Below are positions 1 to 9,028 of a stretch of 22,101 nt of DNA, piece by piece. Every line of letters starts with the position of its first letter. Position 1 is the stretch's first letter. The notes below the pieces were generated by a model. It did no database searches and was not told the DNA's origin. It worked only from the letters and a program-made list of their open reading frames with translations. Source of the DNA: JBHPCZ01 sp042573625 (GTDB taxonomy: Bacteria > Desulfobacterota > Desulfobacteria > Desulfobacterales > UBA11574); assembly GCA_042573625.1 (NCBI GenBank), contig JBHPCZ010000052.1, forward strand, positions 1-22,101, given 5' to 3'. Made by a program: the position numbers and the translations under genes.

Positions 1-66
1 TTGAAAGATGATTATCCATGGAGCGACTTAACAGCGAAAACTCCCCGACTGCTCAGTTATCTATAA
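1..66 (+). CDS. C-terminal end of an upstream gene, possibly tolA/TonB-like
   Basis: The first reading frame is open from base 1 and ends at TAA 64-66, giving 21 residues that begin LKDDYPWSDL. Its position directly before tolB suggests tolA, whose C-terminal domain often has a short Leu-Pro/Asp-Tyr stretch near the end. The piece is too short to identify from sequence, and it could be chance. The TolA suggestion rests on gene order. Confidence 0.3.
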   Translation: MKDDYPWSDLTAKTPRLLSYL

Positions 67-103
67 CTGTTAACGTTGAGATCACTTTGAGCGAAGGGTT
101 ACT

Positions 104-1513
104 ATGATTCTGAATCGATTAAATTTGTTGAAATGTGTCCGGTCACGGCTTGTTCGAGGTGGTCATCACGCATTGTTTCCCCAAAAATTATTGACTCACA
201 CCTTAGCGATATTCATTTTTTTAATTTTGGTCACGTCATTTATTGTCCCACCAGCGATGGGTCAGACAGATCTTGAATATATCGATATCACCAACCCTTT
301 CTTTAAAAAAATTCCCGTTGCGGTTCCGTATTTCAATCCGGTGTCCGGTCTGTTTGATGAGAAAATTGTGTCAAAGCGGGCATCTGACCTGCTCGCTGAA
401 ACGCTTGAGTTTACCGGTTACATGAAGACGCTTGATCGGGGTGCTTTTCTTATCAATTCTCCCTCAGACACCCTTCCGCCGAATATCAATTTCCCAAACT
501 GGGTCAGTATCGGTGCTGAGCTGCTGATCACCGGCGGTGTTCAGATCCAAAAAGATTTGTTGAAGATGGAGTTCAGGTTGTACGATACGGTGAATGGAAG
601 GATGCTGGTCGGCAAAAGATACAAAGGTCAGAAAAAAGATGAGCGAAAAATGGTGCGCCGATTTTGCGGTGAAGTGCTTTACAGCATCACGGGAAGCAAA
701 GGCTTTTTTGACACGAAGATTGCTTTTGTATCCACCGGTTCGGGGAACAAGGAAATATACATGTGCGAATTTGACGGTTACGACCCCAAACAGTTCACGC
801 ATAAAAAGAAGATCACACTTTTTCCTGCTTGGTCGTCGAACGGAAACTGGATGGCCTATACCTCATTCGCAAAAGGCAAACCCGATCTTTATATTGAGCA
901 TATTAGAGAGAATCGCGGTTACTATGTCGCCCGGGAGGGCACGAATAGTACGCCTGCCTGGGTTCCCGGAAAATTTGAGCTGGCCGCAAGCCTTTCATTT
1001 TCAGGTGATCAGGAAATTTATCTGTTGACCGGAAGAGGAAAAATTATTAAGAGATTGACAAGAACGAGGGGGATTGATTTGTCACCGAGCTGGTCTCCGG
1101 ATGGGAAAAAGATGGCCTTTGTATCCAAAAGGTCCGGTACCCCGCAAATTCATATTATGGATATCGATTCAGGCCAGGTTCGGCGGTTGACATTTGAAGG
1201 TCGCTACAATACCCAGCCGAGCTGGTCTCCCAAAGGTGACAAGATAGCATATTCTGCCATGGAAGACGGCCGGTTGAATATCCACGTGATCGGTATTGAC
1301 GGTCAAGGCCTGATTCGGTTGACACATGGCCAAAGGGATAACGAGTCGCCTTCATGGTCTCCGGATGGAAGCCTGATCGTTTTTAGTACAACCCGCGAGG
1401 GTCCCTCAAAAATCTATATGATGACTGCTTACGGAACCGACCAGCGGCGGTTGCTTTCCTTGCCGGGTGAACAGACAAACCCAGAATGGTCACCAAGAGG
1501 TATCAATAATTAA
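104..1513 (+). CDS. tolB: Tol-Pal system periplasmic beta-propeller protein TolB
   Basis: TolB is the periplasmic part of the Tol-Pal envelope complex; it binds Pal and links the inner-membrane Tol proteins to the outer membrane, supporting envelope constriction at division. The 469-residue product has a hydrophobic export segment at about residues 33-49 with likely cleavage after AMG (residue 53), an N-terminal mixed domain to about residue 200, then a C-terminal propeller. At least five WS-type TolB repeats are visible (WSSNGNWMAY, WSPDGKKMAF, WSPKGDKIAY, WSPDGSLIVF, and a last partial WSPRG). The n-region before the signal helix is unusually long (about 32 residues) and the ribosome site before ATG 104 is weak, so a downstream TTG (173 or 191) is possible. 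pal follows after 29 bases, as in the standard tol operon. Confidence 0.95.
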   Translation: MILNRLNLLKCVRSRLVRGGHHALFPQKLLTHTLAIFIFLILVTSFIVPPAMGQTDLEYIDITNPFFKKIPVAVPYFNPVSGLFDEKIVSKRASDLLAETLEFTGYMKTLDRGAFLINSPSDTLPPNINFPNWVSIGAELLITGGVQIQKDLLKMEFRLYDTVNGRMLVGKRYKGQKKDERKMVRRFCGEVLYSITGSKGFFDTKIAFVSTGSGNKEIYMCEFDGYDPKQFTHKKKITLFPAWSSNGNWMAYTSFAKGKPDLYIEHIRENRGYYVAREGTNSTPAWVPGKFELAASLSFSGDQEIYLLTGRGKIIKRLTRTRGIDLSPSWSPDGKKMAFVSKRSGTPQIHIMDIDSGQVRRLTFEGRYNTQPSWSPKGDKIAYSAMEDGRLNIHVIGIDGQGLIRLTHGQRDNESPSWSPDGSLIVFSTTREGPSKIYMMTAYGTDQRRLLSLPGEQTNPEWSPRGINN

Positions 1514-1542
1514 GCGCTATCCAATTTGAAAAGGAGGAGAAA

Positions 1543-2073
1543 ATGCGAAAGAAGATGTGGATAAGTTTGGCATTGTTGCTTGTAATCCCCGGATTACTGT
1601 TTACGGCTTCATGCGCAAAGAAGACGGTTAAATCTGACGCGGCTATGACTGCGGAAGCTGAAGCCGCAAAACAGAAAGCCATTGAAGAAGAAGGCCTCAA
1701 GGAGGGGGAGATTGAACGCGCGGTTATGGCCGCCAAGAAGATGTTTGTCAACGAAGATGTTTACTTTGAATACGACCGTTATGATTTACTCCCTTCCGCC
1801 CAGGAAGTTTTAAGAAAAAAGGCGGAATGGCTTGATAGAAACTCCACAGTTCCCGTATATATTGAAGGCCACTGCGATGAACGGGGCACCAATGAATACA
1901 ACCTTGCTCTGGGGGACCGGCGTGCTGAGGCCGCAAAAGCCTTCCTTGTCGATCTGGGTATTTCGTCATCAAGATTAACAACCATAAGCTATGGAGAGGA
2001 ACGACCGATAGATTCTGGTCTTAACGAAGAGGCCTTTTCAAAGAACAGGCGGGCACATTTTGTCATAGAGTAG
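1543..2073 (+). CDS. pal: Peptidoglycan-associated lipoprotein Pal
   Basis: Pal is an outer-membrane lipoprotein that binds peptidoglycan and is released or loaded by TolB. The 176-residue product starts with a lipoprotein signal (hydrophobic residues 6-20) and a lipobox ending in Cys24 (FTASC), which is slightly non-standard because the position three before Cys is Thr. An alanine/glutamate-rich tether is followed by an OmpA-like peptidoglycan-binding domain at about residues 67-176. That domain contains the YFEYDRYDL strand, the EGHCDERGT loop and the NLALGDRRA helix expected for diaminopimelate binding. The strong ribosome site AAGGAGGAG immediately before ATG 1543 fixes the start. It sits between tolB and the cpoB-like gene. 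Confidence 0.96.
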   Translation: MRKKMWISLALLLVIPGLLFTASCAKKTVKSDAAMTAEAEAAKQKAIEEEGLKEGEIERAVMAAKKMFVNEDVYFEYDRYDLLPSAQEVLRKKAEWLDRNSTVPVYIEGHCDERGTNEYNLALGDRRAEAAKAFLVDLGISSSRLTTISYGEERPIDSGLNEEAFSKNRRAHFVIE

Positions 2074-2095
2074 CTTATACTTTTTCTTTCATCTT

Positions 2096-2239
2096 TTGTC
2101 GGGTTGCCAGTGGCACAACGCAAGCCGTGAGGATGGAACGTCTGACAGGTAGCGAAATATAGTGCACCGTGTTTATCCTCTTTTCATTTCGTTCAGGTTT
2201 CATGCGTTGGCGGCATCAAAACGCAACCTGACCCGACAA
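2096..2239 (+). repeat. Small MITE-like or cruciform element with inverted ends
   Basis: The 263-base gap between pal and the cpoB-like gene contains a 9-base perfect inverted pair, TTGTCGGGT at 2096-2104 and ACCCGACAA at 2231-2239. Inward of these ends both arms also share TTGC, a GCC/GGC step and CAACGCA, with small offsets. No reading frame spans it. It could be a short non-autonomous element or an imperfect cruciform. It lacks the paired R/L boxes of the attC sites found later in the window. There is no visible target-site duplication, so mobility is only a guess. Confidence 0.4.
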
Positions 2240-2268
2240 GGTATAGATATTTCATGATTTTATACTGT

Positions 2269-2296
2269 GCCCGCATTTTACGTCGGGCAAGTTTTT
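2269..2296 (+). terminator. Possible weak intrinsic terminator after pal
   Basis: GCCCG (2269-2273) pairs with CGGGC (2284-2288) around a 10-base loop, and is followed by AAGTTTTT. A second pair, TAGATATTT (2244-2252) and AAATATCTA (2301-2309), encloses it and could form a larger stem. The 5-bp inner stem is short, so termination is likely only partial and the cpoB-like gene downstream may still be cotranscribed. Confidence 0.35.
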
Positions 2297-2336
2297 GGGT
2301 AAATATCTATCACTTTAAAAGAGCGAATCGGTTTCC

Positions 2337-3185
2337 ATGAAATCATTTATCGCATATTTTTTTTCTTGCATTGTTATCTTGTGCGGGTGCGTAACTCAGA
2401 AGGACGTGGTGACCATCGATGACCGATTGGCGCAACTTGAAAGGCGGAATACGGTTTTGGAGGAAGAGAACGCAGACCTGGAATCTCGCTTGGAAAAAAA
2501 AGAACGGGAGCTTCGAAATCAGGTGGCCGGGCAGCATGCCATGCTCGATAGGTTCAGAGATGAGATTCAGATTTTGAGCGGAAGAGTTGAAGAAACCGAG
2601 CATCTGGCAAAACAGAGAATGACGAATCTTGAAAATTCCGAAAACAGGGAAGAAGGTAAACTGGAAGATAGTGAAAGAGAGCTGGAAAGAATAAAGGAGG
2701 TCACAAGCTTAAATCGAGATCGCATTCTTCGGTTGGAACAGTATCTGAATTTTGAGCCCACTGAACAATTTGCAAGAAAAATACCTGACGATCAGGTTGA
2801 AAGAAGTCTTCCTGAAAAAGAAATCTACACTTTGGCAAAAGAAGCGTTTGATAAAGGTGACTTTGAATCGGGACGTGAAGGTTTTCAAAAATTGCTAAAG
2901 AGATATCCAGACTCTGAAAATGCCGACAACGCCCAGTTCTGGATCGGTGAAACTTACTATCGCGAGAAATGGTATGAAAAAGCCATATTAGAATACCAGA
3001 AAGTGATCGAAAAATACCCGGAAGGCAACAAGGTCCAATCCTCTTTGTTGAAACAGGGGTTTGCTTTTAAAAACCTTGGAGACAAAGCCAATGCCAGTCT
3101 CATTTTGAAGGAATTGGTGAAAAAATATCCGGATTCAACTGAAGCGGGAATTGCAAGGAAAAAATTACAGGAATTTACGCCTTGA
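2337..3185 (+). CDS. cpoB: Tol-Pal system coiled-coil TPR protein CpoB/YbgF, predicted lipoprotein
   Basis: CpoB (YbgF) coordinates peptidoglycan synthesis with Tol-driven envelope constriction. The 282-residue product has a signal peptide with lipobox LCGC, making Cys18 the probable lipid-modified residue; the classical E. coli protein is soluble and periplasmic, so lipidation is a point of difference. Residues about 25-125 are rich in E/R/L heptads typical of the trimerising coiled coil. Residues about 160-282 hold three TPR-like repeats (AKEAFDKGDFESG, WIGETYYREKWYEKA, GFAFKNLGDKANA), each ending near a YP element (RYPDS, KYPEG, KYPDS). Gene order after tolB-pal is the usual one. A 263-base gap with repeats separates it from pal. 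Confidence 0.92.
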   Translation: MKSFIAYFFSCIVILCGCVTQKDVVTIDDRLAQLERRNTVLEEENADLESRLEKKERELRNQVAGQHAMLDRFRDEIQILSGRVEETEHLAKQRMTNLENSENREEGKLEDSERELERIKEVTSLNRDRILRLEQYLNFEPTEQFARKIPDDQVERSLPEKEIYTLAKEAFDKGDFESGREGFQKLLKRYPDSENADNAQFWIGETYYREKWYEKAILEYQKVIEKYPEGNKVQSSLLKQGFAFKNLGDKANASLILKELVKKYPDSTEAGIARKKLQEFTP

Positions 3186-3234
3186 TGCCGGATGTTCTGA
3201 TTGCAAATTTCCGATATCCACAAAAGAACGCGGG

Positions 3235-3744
3235 ATGATAAAAATTATCGGTATAGATCCTGGTCTTTCTACAACGGGCATCGGGGTCGTCAGAGGGACA
3301 GGGATTAAAATTGATGGGTTTTCCTACGGCAGCATTCAAACGTCACAAAACACTTCTTTACCCAGTCGCCTGGATCAAATCTTTTCAAAGCTTCTTCATG
3401 TTTTAGATAACGAAAAACCCGATCTCATGGTAGTGGAAGATGTATTCTCCCTGGATAAATATCCGAAGGCGGGGATAACATTGGGCAAGGTTTCCGGTGT
3501 CGTTCTCCTCGCCGGCTGCCGGGCGGACGTACGTGTTGTTGAGATCCCGGTTCGCGAGGCCAAGCAGGTCCTGACCGGAAACGGTAATGCGAGTAAAGGT
3601 CAACTTGAAAAAGCAGTACGGCATGAACTAAACATTAAATCGCCCATCAGACCCTACCACGCTTCCGACGCTATGGCTTTGGCGATTATCGGCCTGTATC
3701 GATACAAAAACAACCTGATATACGGATCCGGGACAACGGTTTAA
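3235..3744 (+). CDS. ruvC: Crossover junction endodeoxyribonuclease RuvC
   Basis: RuvC resolves Holliday junctions by symmetric nicking, acting with the RuvAB branch-migration motor. From ATG 3235 the protein is 170 residues, close to the usual 170-175. Active-site acidic residues are visible in their family motifs: Asp8 in GIDPG, Glu68 in VVED, and His142/Asp145 in YHASDA. The frame is open upstream to 3151, but starting at MIKIIGIDPG matches the family and avoids overlap with the cpoB-like gene. ruvA begins four bases after its stop codon, so the three ruv genes form one transcription unit. Confidence 0.96.
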   Translation: MIKIIGIDPGLSTTGIGVVRGTGIKIDGFSYGSIQTSQNTSLPSRLDQIFSKLLHVLDNEKPDLMVVEDVFSLDKYPKAGITLGKVSGVVLLAGCRADVRVVEIPVREAKQVLTGNGNASKGQLEKAVRHELNIKSPIRPYHASDAMALAIIGLYRYKNNLIYGSGTTV

Positions 3745-3748
3745 ACTT

Positions 3749-4366
3749 ATGATCGGTTATCTGGAAGGAAAAATATTGAAAAAAGAAGATGAGCGGCTGC
3801 TTCTTCTCGTAAATCAGGTCGGGTACGAGGTTCTGCTTCCGGCCGTCGTTATGGAGACCCTGAACAGGAAGAACGTCGGTGATGAAATCTCACTTTATAT
3901 CTATTATCAACAGACTGATCGGCAGCCCAAGCCGGTCTTGATCGGTTTCAATCTTGAGGCAGAAAGAGAATTCTTTCAACATTTTATTTCGGTGGAAGAC
4001 ATCGGACCGCTCAAGGCCGTTAAGGCACTGAGTATTCCGGTTCGCGAAATAGCACGAGCGATCGAATCAAAAGACGTTGTTAAACTGAAGCAGCTAAAGG
4101 GTATTGGTGATCGCACCGCCCGGAAAATTATTGCCACACTTGAAGGCAAGATGGACAAATTTGCGCTGATACGGAAAACAGATCCTGAAGCAGCTCCTGT
4201 TCCGGTGGATTTTTCAAAACAGGTGCTGGATGTACTGACGATGCAATTGGGCCATAGGGCCACAGACGCAAAACAGATGATTGCGCGTGCCATGAAACGC
4301 AACAGCGCCATTTCGACACCCGGAGAGCTTTTTGAGGAAGTCTATCGGGGTGAGGAAGCTTCATGA
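3749..4366 (+). CDS. ruvA: Holliday junction branch migration protein RuvA
   Basis: RuvA is the tetrameric DNA-binding subunit that holds the four-way junction and loads RuvB. The 205-residue product has the N-terminal OB-fold (MIGYLEGKILKK, VGYEVLLP), a helix-hairpin-helix region (ISVEDIGPLKAVKAL, then LKQLKGIGDRTARKII at about residues 110-127), a linker, and a C-terminal RuvB-contacting domain from about residue 150. The first HhH hairpin reads DIGPLKA rather than the common GVGPKxA, a modest divergence. Its stop codon overlaps the ruvB start by four bases (ATGA), implying translational coupling. Confidence 0.95.
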   Translation: MIGYLEGKILKKEDERLLLLVNQVGYEVLLPAVVMETLNRKNVGDEISLYIYYQQTDRQPKPVLIGFNLEAEREFFQHFISVEDIGPLKAVKALSIPVREIARAIESKDVVKLKQLKGIGDRTARKIIATLEGKMDKFALIRKTDPEAAPVPVDFSKQVLDVLTMQLGHRATDAKQMIARAMKRNSAISTPGELFEEVYRGEEAS

Positions 4367-5409
4367 CGGATGATATCCTGAAACATTCTTCAGACAAAGG
4401 CCCGATTGTGGCCGGTTCATGCTTGCCGGTCGACAGTGAGCCGGATATTTTATCTCTGCGTCCGGAGCGACTTTCGGACTACGTCGGCCAGACAGAAGTG
4501 GTTGAAACCCTTAAAATCGCCATCGAGGCAGCTATGTTGCGCGGTGAACCGATTGATCACGTGCTTTTTCATGGGCCACCCGGTCTTGGGAAAACCACGC
4601 TGGCGTATATTATTGCCAATGAGATCGGAAGTAATCTCATCACAACTTCCGGGCCGGCTCTGGAGAAAGGCGGCGACCTGATCGGCATCCTCACCCGTCT
4701 TGAGGAAGGGGATATCTTCTTTGTTGATGAGATTCACAGGACACCCAAAACGGTTGAAGAATTTCTGTATCCGGCTATGGAGGATTTTGCTGTTGACTTC
4801 GTATTTGACAAGGGAGTTCATGCGCGGAGCCACAGATTTCGACTGAAGCGTTTTACTCTAGTGGGAGCGACCACCCGGGTTGGACTCATGGGCGCACCTT
4901 TAAGAGATCGATTCGGAATTTTCAGAGATATTGATTTTTACAGCGAGGCAGACCTGGTTAAAATCACTCGACGATCGGCGAAATTGCTTGAAGTGACCAT
5001 TGATGAAGAGGGTGCAGTCGAGCTTTCAAAACGATCCAGGGGGACACCGAGAATTGTGAACCGGCTTCTAAAACGGGTCAGAGATTACACCCAGGTCCGT
5101 GCAGATGGGGTAATCACCAAAAAGACGGTGGAGGAGGCGCTCACCCTTGAAGGTGTTGATGAAAAGGGTTTGACGAATCTTGATCGCCGATACCTGAAGA
5201 CAATTATCGAGTTTTATAAAGGTGGGCCAGTCGGCATTGAGGCGATCGCCGCAACACTTCAGGAAGAGACGGATACACTGGTGGATGTTGTGGAACCCTA
5301 CCTGCTTAAAATCGGAATCGTTACGAGAACCTCTTCAGGACGAAAGGCATCAGAGTCGGCATACCGTCATCTCGGGTTAAGCTTTCAGAAAAAAATCTTT
5401 TCACTTTAA
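4363..5409 (+). CDS. ruvB: Holliday junction branch migration ATPase RuvB
   Basis: RuvB is the hexameric AAA+ motor that drives branch migration. In the 348-residue product the Walker A motif GPPGLGKTT lies at 71-79, Walker B FVDEIH at 120-125, sensor 1 GATTR at 168-172 and the arginine-finger segment PLRDRFG at 179-185. A winged-helix domain fills the C-terminus (GGPVGIEAIAATL, then ASESAYRHLG). The start overlaps the ruvA stop. The segment after Walker B reads RTPKTVEE where most RuvBs have RLNPxVEE, which is a divergence, not damage. It closes the ruvCAB cluster. Confidence 0.97.
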   Translation: MTDDILKHSSDKGPIVAGSCLPVDSEPDILSLRPERLSDYVGQTEVVETLKIAIEAAMLRGEPIDHVLFHGPPGLGKTTLAYIIANEIGSNLITTSGPALEKGGDLIGILTRLEEGDIFFVDEIHRTPKTVEEFLYPAMEDFAVDFVFDKGVHARSHRFRLKRFTLVGATTRVGLMGAPLRDRFGIFRDIDFYSEADLVKITRRSAKLLEVTIDEEGAVELSKRSRGTPRIVNRLLKRVRDYTQVRADGVITKKTVEEALTLEGVDEKGLTNLDRRYLKTIIEFYKGGPVGIEAIAATLQEETDTLVDVVEPYLLKIGIVTRTSSGRKASESAYRHLGLSFQKKIFSL

Positions 5410-5463
5410 CTCCATTAGCAACTTGGAACCATCTGCCGGGCTCTGCCCTCTACGGAATCATCT

Positions 5464-6273
5464 ATGGCTATTGTCACGTTGTTGACCGATTTTGGTGTTG
5501 GTGATGCGTATGTGGGGATGATGAAAGGTGTTATTCTATCCGTTAACCCTGCTTCAACCGTTGTCGATATTACCCACCATATTGATCCACAGGACATAAC
5601 GCAGGCGGCATACATTATTAAGTCTTCCTTCAGTTACTTTCCTGAAGGAACAGTGCACCTTGTCGTCGTGGACCCGGGGGTCGGAAGCGATCGTTCTATT
5701 ATCGCCATGGAAATACGGAATCATTTTTTTGTCGCACCGGACAATGGTGTCCTGTCGATTTTAATGCATGAAGAAAAGATTGACGATATCATTCGAATCG
5801 AAAACCAGAACTATTTTTTAAAATCCGTGAGCCGGACCTTTCATGGCCGGGATATTTTTGCGCCTGTGGGTGCTTGCATATCCAAGGGTGTTGACTTGAG
5901 AGAGTTAGGGACAGCCGTTAATCGCGATCAGCTGGTGTGTCCGGACATTCGGAAACCCATTATTTCAGAAAAAGGTGAGCTTGTCGGTGCCATTGTTTTC
6001 ATTGATCGATTCGGAAATCTTATTACAAATATGGATTTAAAACGCCTTGAAATCTTTTGCAAAACAGATACGGAAAATAGACTCCTGGTATTGATTGGCG
6101 AAGAGAGAATCAGCGGTTTGTCCACCTACTATGGACAGGCAGAACCGAATTGCCCCCTTGCCATTATCGGTAGCTTGGGATATCTTGAGATCGCGGTTAA
6201 TTGCGGTAATGCCCGGAGCTATTTTAAGGCTGAAAAAGGGGATATTGTTCGAGTGATGACAACAGAACCGTAA
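5464..6273 (+). CDS. SAM hydroxide adenosyltransferase (DUF62, SAM hydrolase)
   Basis: Members of this family split S-adenosylmethionine with water to adenosine and methionine; they share their fold with fluorinases and chlorinases. The 269-residue protein begins with the family signature LLTDFGxxDxYVGxMKG. The Asp-Arg-His triad known from DUF62 enzymes is visible: Asp70 and Arg77 in VVDPGVGSDR, and His127 in TFHGRDIFAP. The C-terminal small domain includes IVFIDRFGNLITNM. The long halogenase-specific insertion is absent, favouring the hydroxide type. The gene lies 54 bases after ruvB and 9 bases before the next gene. Its physiological role is not settled for the family. Confidence 0.85.
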   Translation: MAIVTLLTDFGVGDAYVGMMKGVILSVNPASTVVDITHHIDPQDITQAAYIIKSSFSYFPEGTVHLVVVDPGVGSDRSIIAMEIRNHFFVAPDNGVLSILMHEEKIDDIIRIENQNYFLKSVSRTFHGRDIFAPVGACISKGVDLRELGTAVNRDQLVCPDIRKPIISEKGELVGAIVFIDRFGNLITNMDLKRLEIFCKTDTENRLLVLIGEERISGLSTYYGQAEPNCPLAIIGSLGYLEIAVNCGNARSYFKAEKGDIVRVMTTEP

Positions 6274-6282
6274 GGACGGGTG

Positions 6283-7125
6283 ATGGAAGAGCTGCAAATG
6301 AGTCTGGAAAAAGAGTCAAACGAACGACGCCGGCCTAAACCCTCAAAAAAAACCCGGCGGTGGACCCTTCTGTTTATCGGGGAGCACGGGAAGATAATAC
6401 CTATCACCGGGGTTAAGCCCATGCTGATACTTTCAGCGCTGGTACTGTTCTTTGCAGTAACTGCCGCTGCATCTCTTTACTTTATCAATAAAGCAAAGGT
6501 GAAAGAGAACCGGCAGCTGATAGATGCTTTGACGGCTTCGCGGCGGCAGATTGAGGCATTGAGGCATGAAAAAGATATACTTACGGCGCGTTTGGTTTTG
6601 ACCGAACCCGAGACCGAGAAGGCTCAGGGAGAAATAACCGAAAAAAGGCCGGATAAACCTTCCAAGACCGCCGACGATGCGGGTGCATCAACCGCTTCCG
6701 TACAGCCGGAAGAAGAGCCGGTAAATGTTGCACCGGATGTGCCGGCTCAAGAGGTCCAGTCCGGCCGGGTAGACGTTGATAGTTTTAAGACTTCTCTTGA
6801 ACCATACAGCAACACATTAAACGTGGAGTTTGCGCTGAAAAAGATCGGTTCGGATTCGGATTCCATTTCAGGTTATGCATTTGTGGTATTAAAAAATACT
6901 GAATCCAATCAGGATCAGTGGTTGACATTTCCATCCGCAAATTTTGTTTCAGGCAGACCCTCGCCCGTTAAGAGAGGCCAATATTTTTCAATCGCCCGAT
7001 TTAAGTGGATGAAATTTGAAATTGATAATCCGGCAGACATACGGCGTTATGAATTTGCCACGGTTTTTGTCTTTGCCTCGGAAGGGGCGCTTTTGATGAA
7101 GAAAGATTTCCCTATATCCATGTAA
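6283..7125 (+). CDS. Single-pass membrane protein with coiled coil and periplasmic C-terminal domain
   Basis: I do not recognise a named family. The 280-residue protein has a basic cytoplasmic N-terminus (ERRRPKPSKKTRR), one transmembrane helix at about residues 46-68, and a short coiled coil at about 70-105 (NRQLIDALTASRRQIEAL). A Pro/Glu/Ala-rich linker runs from about 107 to 165. A folded C-terminal domain from about 167 has alternating beta-type hydrophobics. ATG 6283 is preferred over GTG 6280 because AAGGA at 6272-6276 is well spaced. Located directly before an M99 carboxypeptidase and a bactofilin, it may tether a cytoskeletal or cell-wall complex. This function is inferred from context. 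Confidence 0.75.
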   Translation: MEELQMSLEKESNERRRPKPSKKTRRWTLLFIGEHGKIIPITGVKPMLILSALVLFFAVTAAASLYFINKAKVKENRQLIDALTASRRQIEALRHEKDILTARLVLTEPETEKAQGEITEKRPDKPSKTADDAGASTASVQPEEEPVNVAPDVPAQEVQSGRVDVDSFKTSLEPYSNTLNVEFALKKIGSDSDSISGYAFVVLKNTESNQDQWLTFPSANFVSGRPSPVKRGQYFSIARFKWMKFEIDNPADIRRYEFATVFVFASEGALLMKKDFPISM

Positions 7126-7192
7126 AGGATCGATATCGACGCCCGGATGGACACACAACCCAAATGAGAAAAGCGAATTATTGCAAGGAAAA

Positions 7193-9028
7193 ATGATAAA
7201 GACCCGATATAATAAAGAATTTAAAAAGATAATTGTTTGTTTTGCCATTCTATTCGTTTCTGTTTTGCCGGGTTTTGCACAGGCGCAGAAGAGAGTTCAT
7301 TCGGTCTTTTTCGAAGGCACTGATTATGAACTGAATGTCTATAGAATTTACGGAAAAATTCCCGGAAAAACACTCCTTCTTATTGGCGGAATACAGGGGG
7401 ATGAACCCGGTGCTTATCTCTCCGTTGACCATTATGCGGATATGAGCCTTGAGAGAGGCAACCTTATTGTCGTACCCAGAGCCAACTTTCAATCTATTCT
7501 TTTAAAACGGCGGAAGATAAATGAGGATATGAATCGAAAGTTTGCAGACGACCATGAAAGCAACTATGAAGCAAAGGTTGTTTCCATATTGAAAAAGCTG
7601 ATCCTCGAAAGCGACTGCCTGCTTAATCTGCATGACGGATCCGGTTTTTTTTCCGAAAAGTGGAAAGGGCCGCAAAGAAACCCGAAAAAGTTAGGCCAAT
7701 CGATTATTGCTGATTGTGAAACCTATGTAAATCCGAAAACAGGGCAGAAGCTAGCGCTTGGCGCCATGGCAAGATCCGTGTCTGAGCAGATCAACAAAGG
7801 CATTGAAAATGCCGATCATCACTTTCATTTTAACAATCACAAAACAAAAGAGGACGACTCGTTACACAAAGAACAGCGGAAGTCAGCAACATATTTTGCC
7901 TTGTTCAAAGGCGGTGTCCCGGCGTTTGGAATTGAGACCAGCAAATCTCTCCCCTTGGAGATGAAGGTGCGGCATCATAATCTGGCAATAAATGCCTTCA
8001 TGGAAAAATTCGGCATTATTCCTGAAACACCGGGGATAAATATCGAGCATCCCATTTTGGACTATTTGGTTGTTTCAGTAAACGATTCATTGCCCGTTGT
8101 TCTCAAGAATCAGCAAAAACTGTCTATCAACAAAGGGGATACCGTCATGATTTCGCACATAGAGTCCAATTATGATCGCGGGCTGAGCGCGGATATTACA
8201 GGTTACGGCACCATCAATGACATTAGAAAGAAAATCAGGATAACAAAACCGGCCCGGGTTATTGTAAGAAAAGATTATTATTCGTGTGGGTGGATTGATA
8301 TTGCGATGGGCGGTTCCCGGGGCGATATGACACAGGAGGCATCCTTTTCAAAACAACCCCATTTGAAAAGCTCTTTTCTTTTATTCAAGACCCGTATTAA
8401 CGGTAAAGAAACGTTCGCCCGGAATAATGAACGCGTCAAGCTCATCAAAGGGGATACTTTTGAACTTGTCGATGTCTTCACCAATACGGAAGATTCATCG
8501 GATTTAACCGTAAATTTTAAAGGGTATGTGGGTAATCCCAAAAACAATACCGGCGAAGACAGGGGGTACGTTATCCACACCGCAAAGAATTTATGGAAGC
8601 GATATTCCCTTCACAAAAAAGGCAAGACCTATCAGGTCATTGTCACGAATAATGGTGACACCGTCGGCAAATTATTTGTTGGTCTTGAAGATCCCGCGTT
8701 AAAATATATTGTTCTCGGTACGGGAAGGGGCGCTCTGCGCTGCCTGACGCCAGGAGATACGGCATTTGTAGACGTGAAAAAGCCGTTGGAGATCTTCGAT
8801 ATCAATACCAATATAGAGCAGAATCTGGGAGTTAAAGCATTTATTTCTGTTCCCGGCCTATTGAGGCAGCAGGTGACCATGAAGGAACCCATAACCGTGA
8901 GCGATTTGGTAAACCCAAACGGGGGAAAAGCACCTGATTATTGTCGCATTGAAATCGAACGTGACAATATCATGCTTGGGTCCATTCTTCTAAAATCCAG
9001 TGAACAGGAGATGCGCCAAAATGACTAA
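7193..9028 (+). CDS. M99-family (Csd4-like) peptidoglycan DL-carboxypeptidase
   Basis: Csd4-type enzymes trim peptidoglycan tripeptides and set helical or curved cell shape in Helicobacter and Campylobacter (there named Csd4/Pgp1). From ATG 7193 the product is 611 residues with a cleavable signal peptide (hydrophobic 13-27, likely cut after AQA at 31). The M14/M99 zinc site is visible: Gln68 and Glu71 in GIQGDEPG, where Gln replaces the usual His exactly as in Csd4, and His147 in LNLHDGSG. Arg96 (VVPRAN) and Asn114-Arg115 fit the substrate-carboxylate pocket, and Glu248 (FGIETS) is the expected general base. Roughly 330 residues of beta-rich C-terminal domains follow. The start overlaps nothing; the 3' end overlaps the bactofilin gene by eight bases. 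Confidence 0.85.
   Translation: MIKTRYNKEFKKIIVCFAILFVSVLPGFAQAQKRVHSVFFEGTDYELNVYRIYGKIPGKTLLLIGGIQGDEPGAYLSVDHYADMSLERGNLIVVPRANFQSILLKRRKINEDMNRKFADDHESNYEAKVVSILKKLILESDCLLNLHDGSGFFSEKWKGPQRNPKKLGQSIIADCETYVNPKTGQKLALGAMARSVSEQINKGIENADHHFHFNNHKTKEDDSLHKEQRKSATYFALFKGGVPAFGIETSKSLPLEMKVRHHNLAINAFMEKFGIIPETPGINIEHPILDYLVVSVNDSLPVVLKNQQKLSINKGDTVMISHIESNYDRGLSADITGYGTINDIRKKIRITKPARVIVRKDYYSCGWIDIAMGGSRGDMTQEASFSKQPHLKSSFLLFKTRINGKETFARNNERVKLIKGDTFELVDVFTNTEDSSDLTVNFKGYVGNPKNNTGEDRGYVIHTAKNLWKRYSLHKKGKTYQVIVTNNGDTVGKLFVGLEDPALKYIVLGTGRGALRCLTPGDTAFVDVKKPLEIFDINTNIEQNLGVKAFISVPGLLRQQVTMKEPITVSDLVNPNGGKAPDYCRIEIERDNIMLGSILLKSSEQEMRQND

Noticed and set aside
2096..2239. Intergenic inverted pair after pal considered as an attC
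   Set aside because: It lacks the R/L box spacing and the one-base bulge, and it lies in a core operon.
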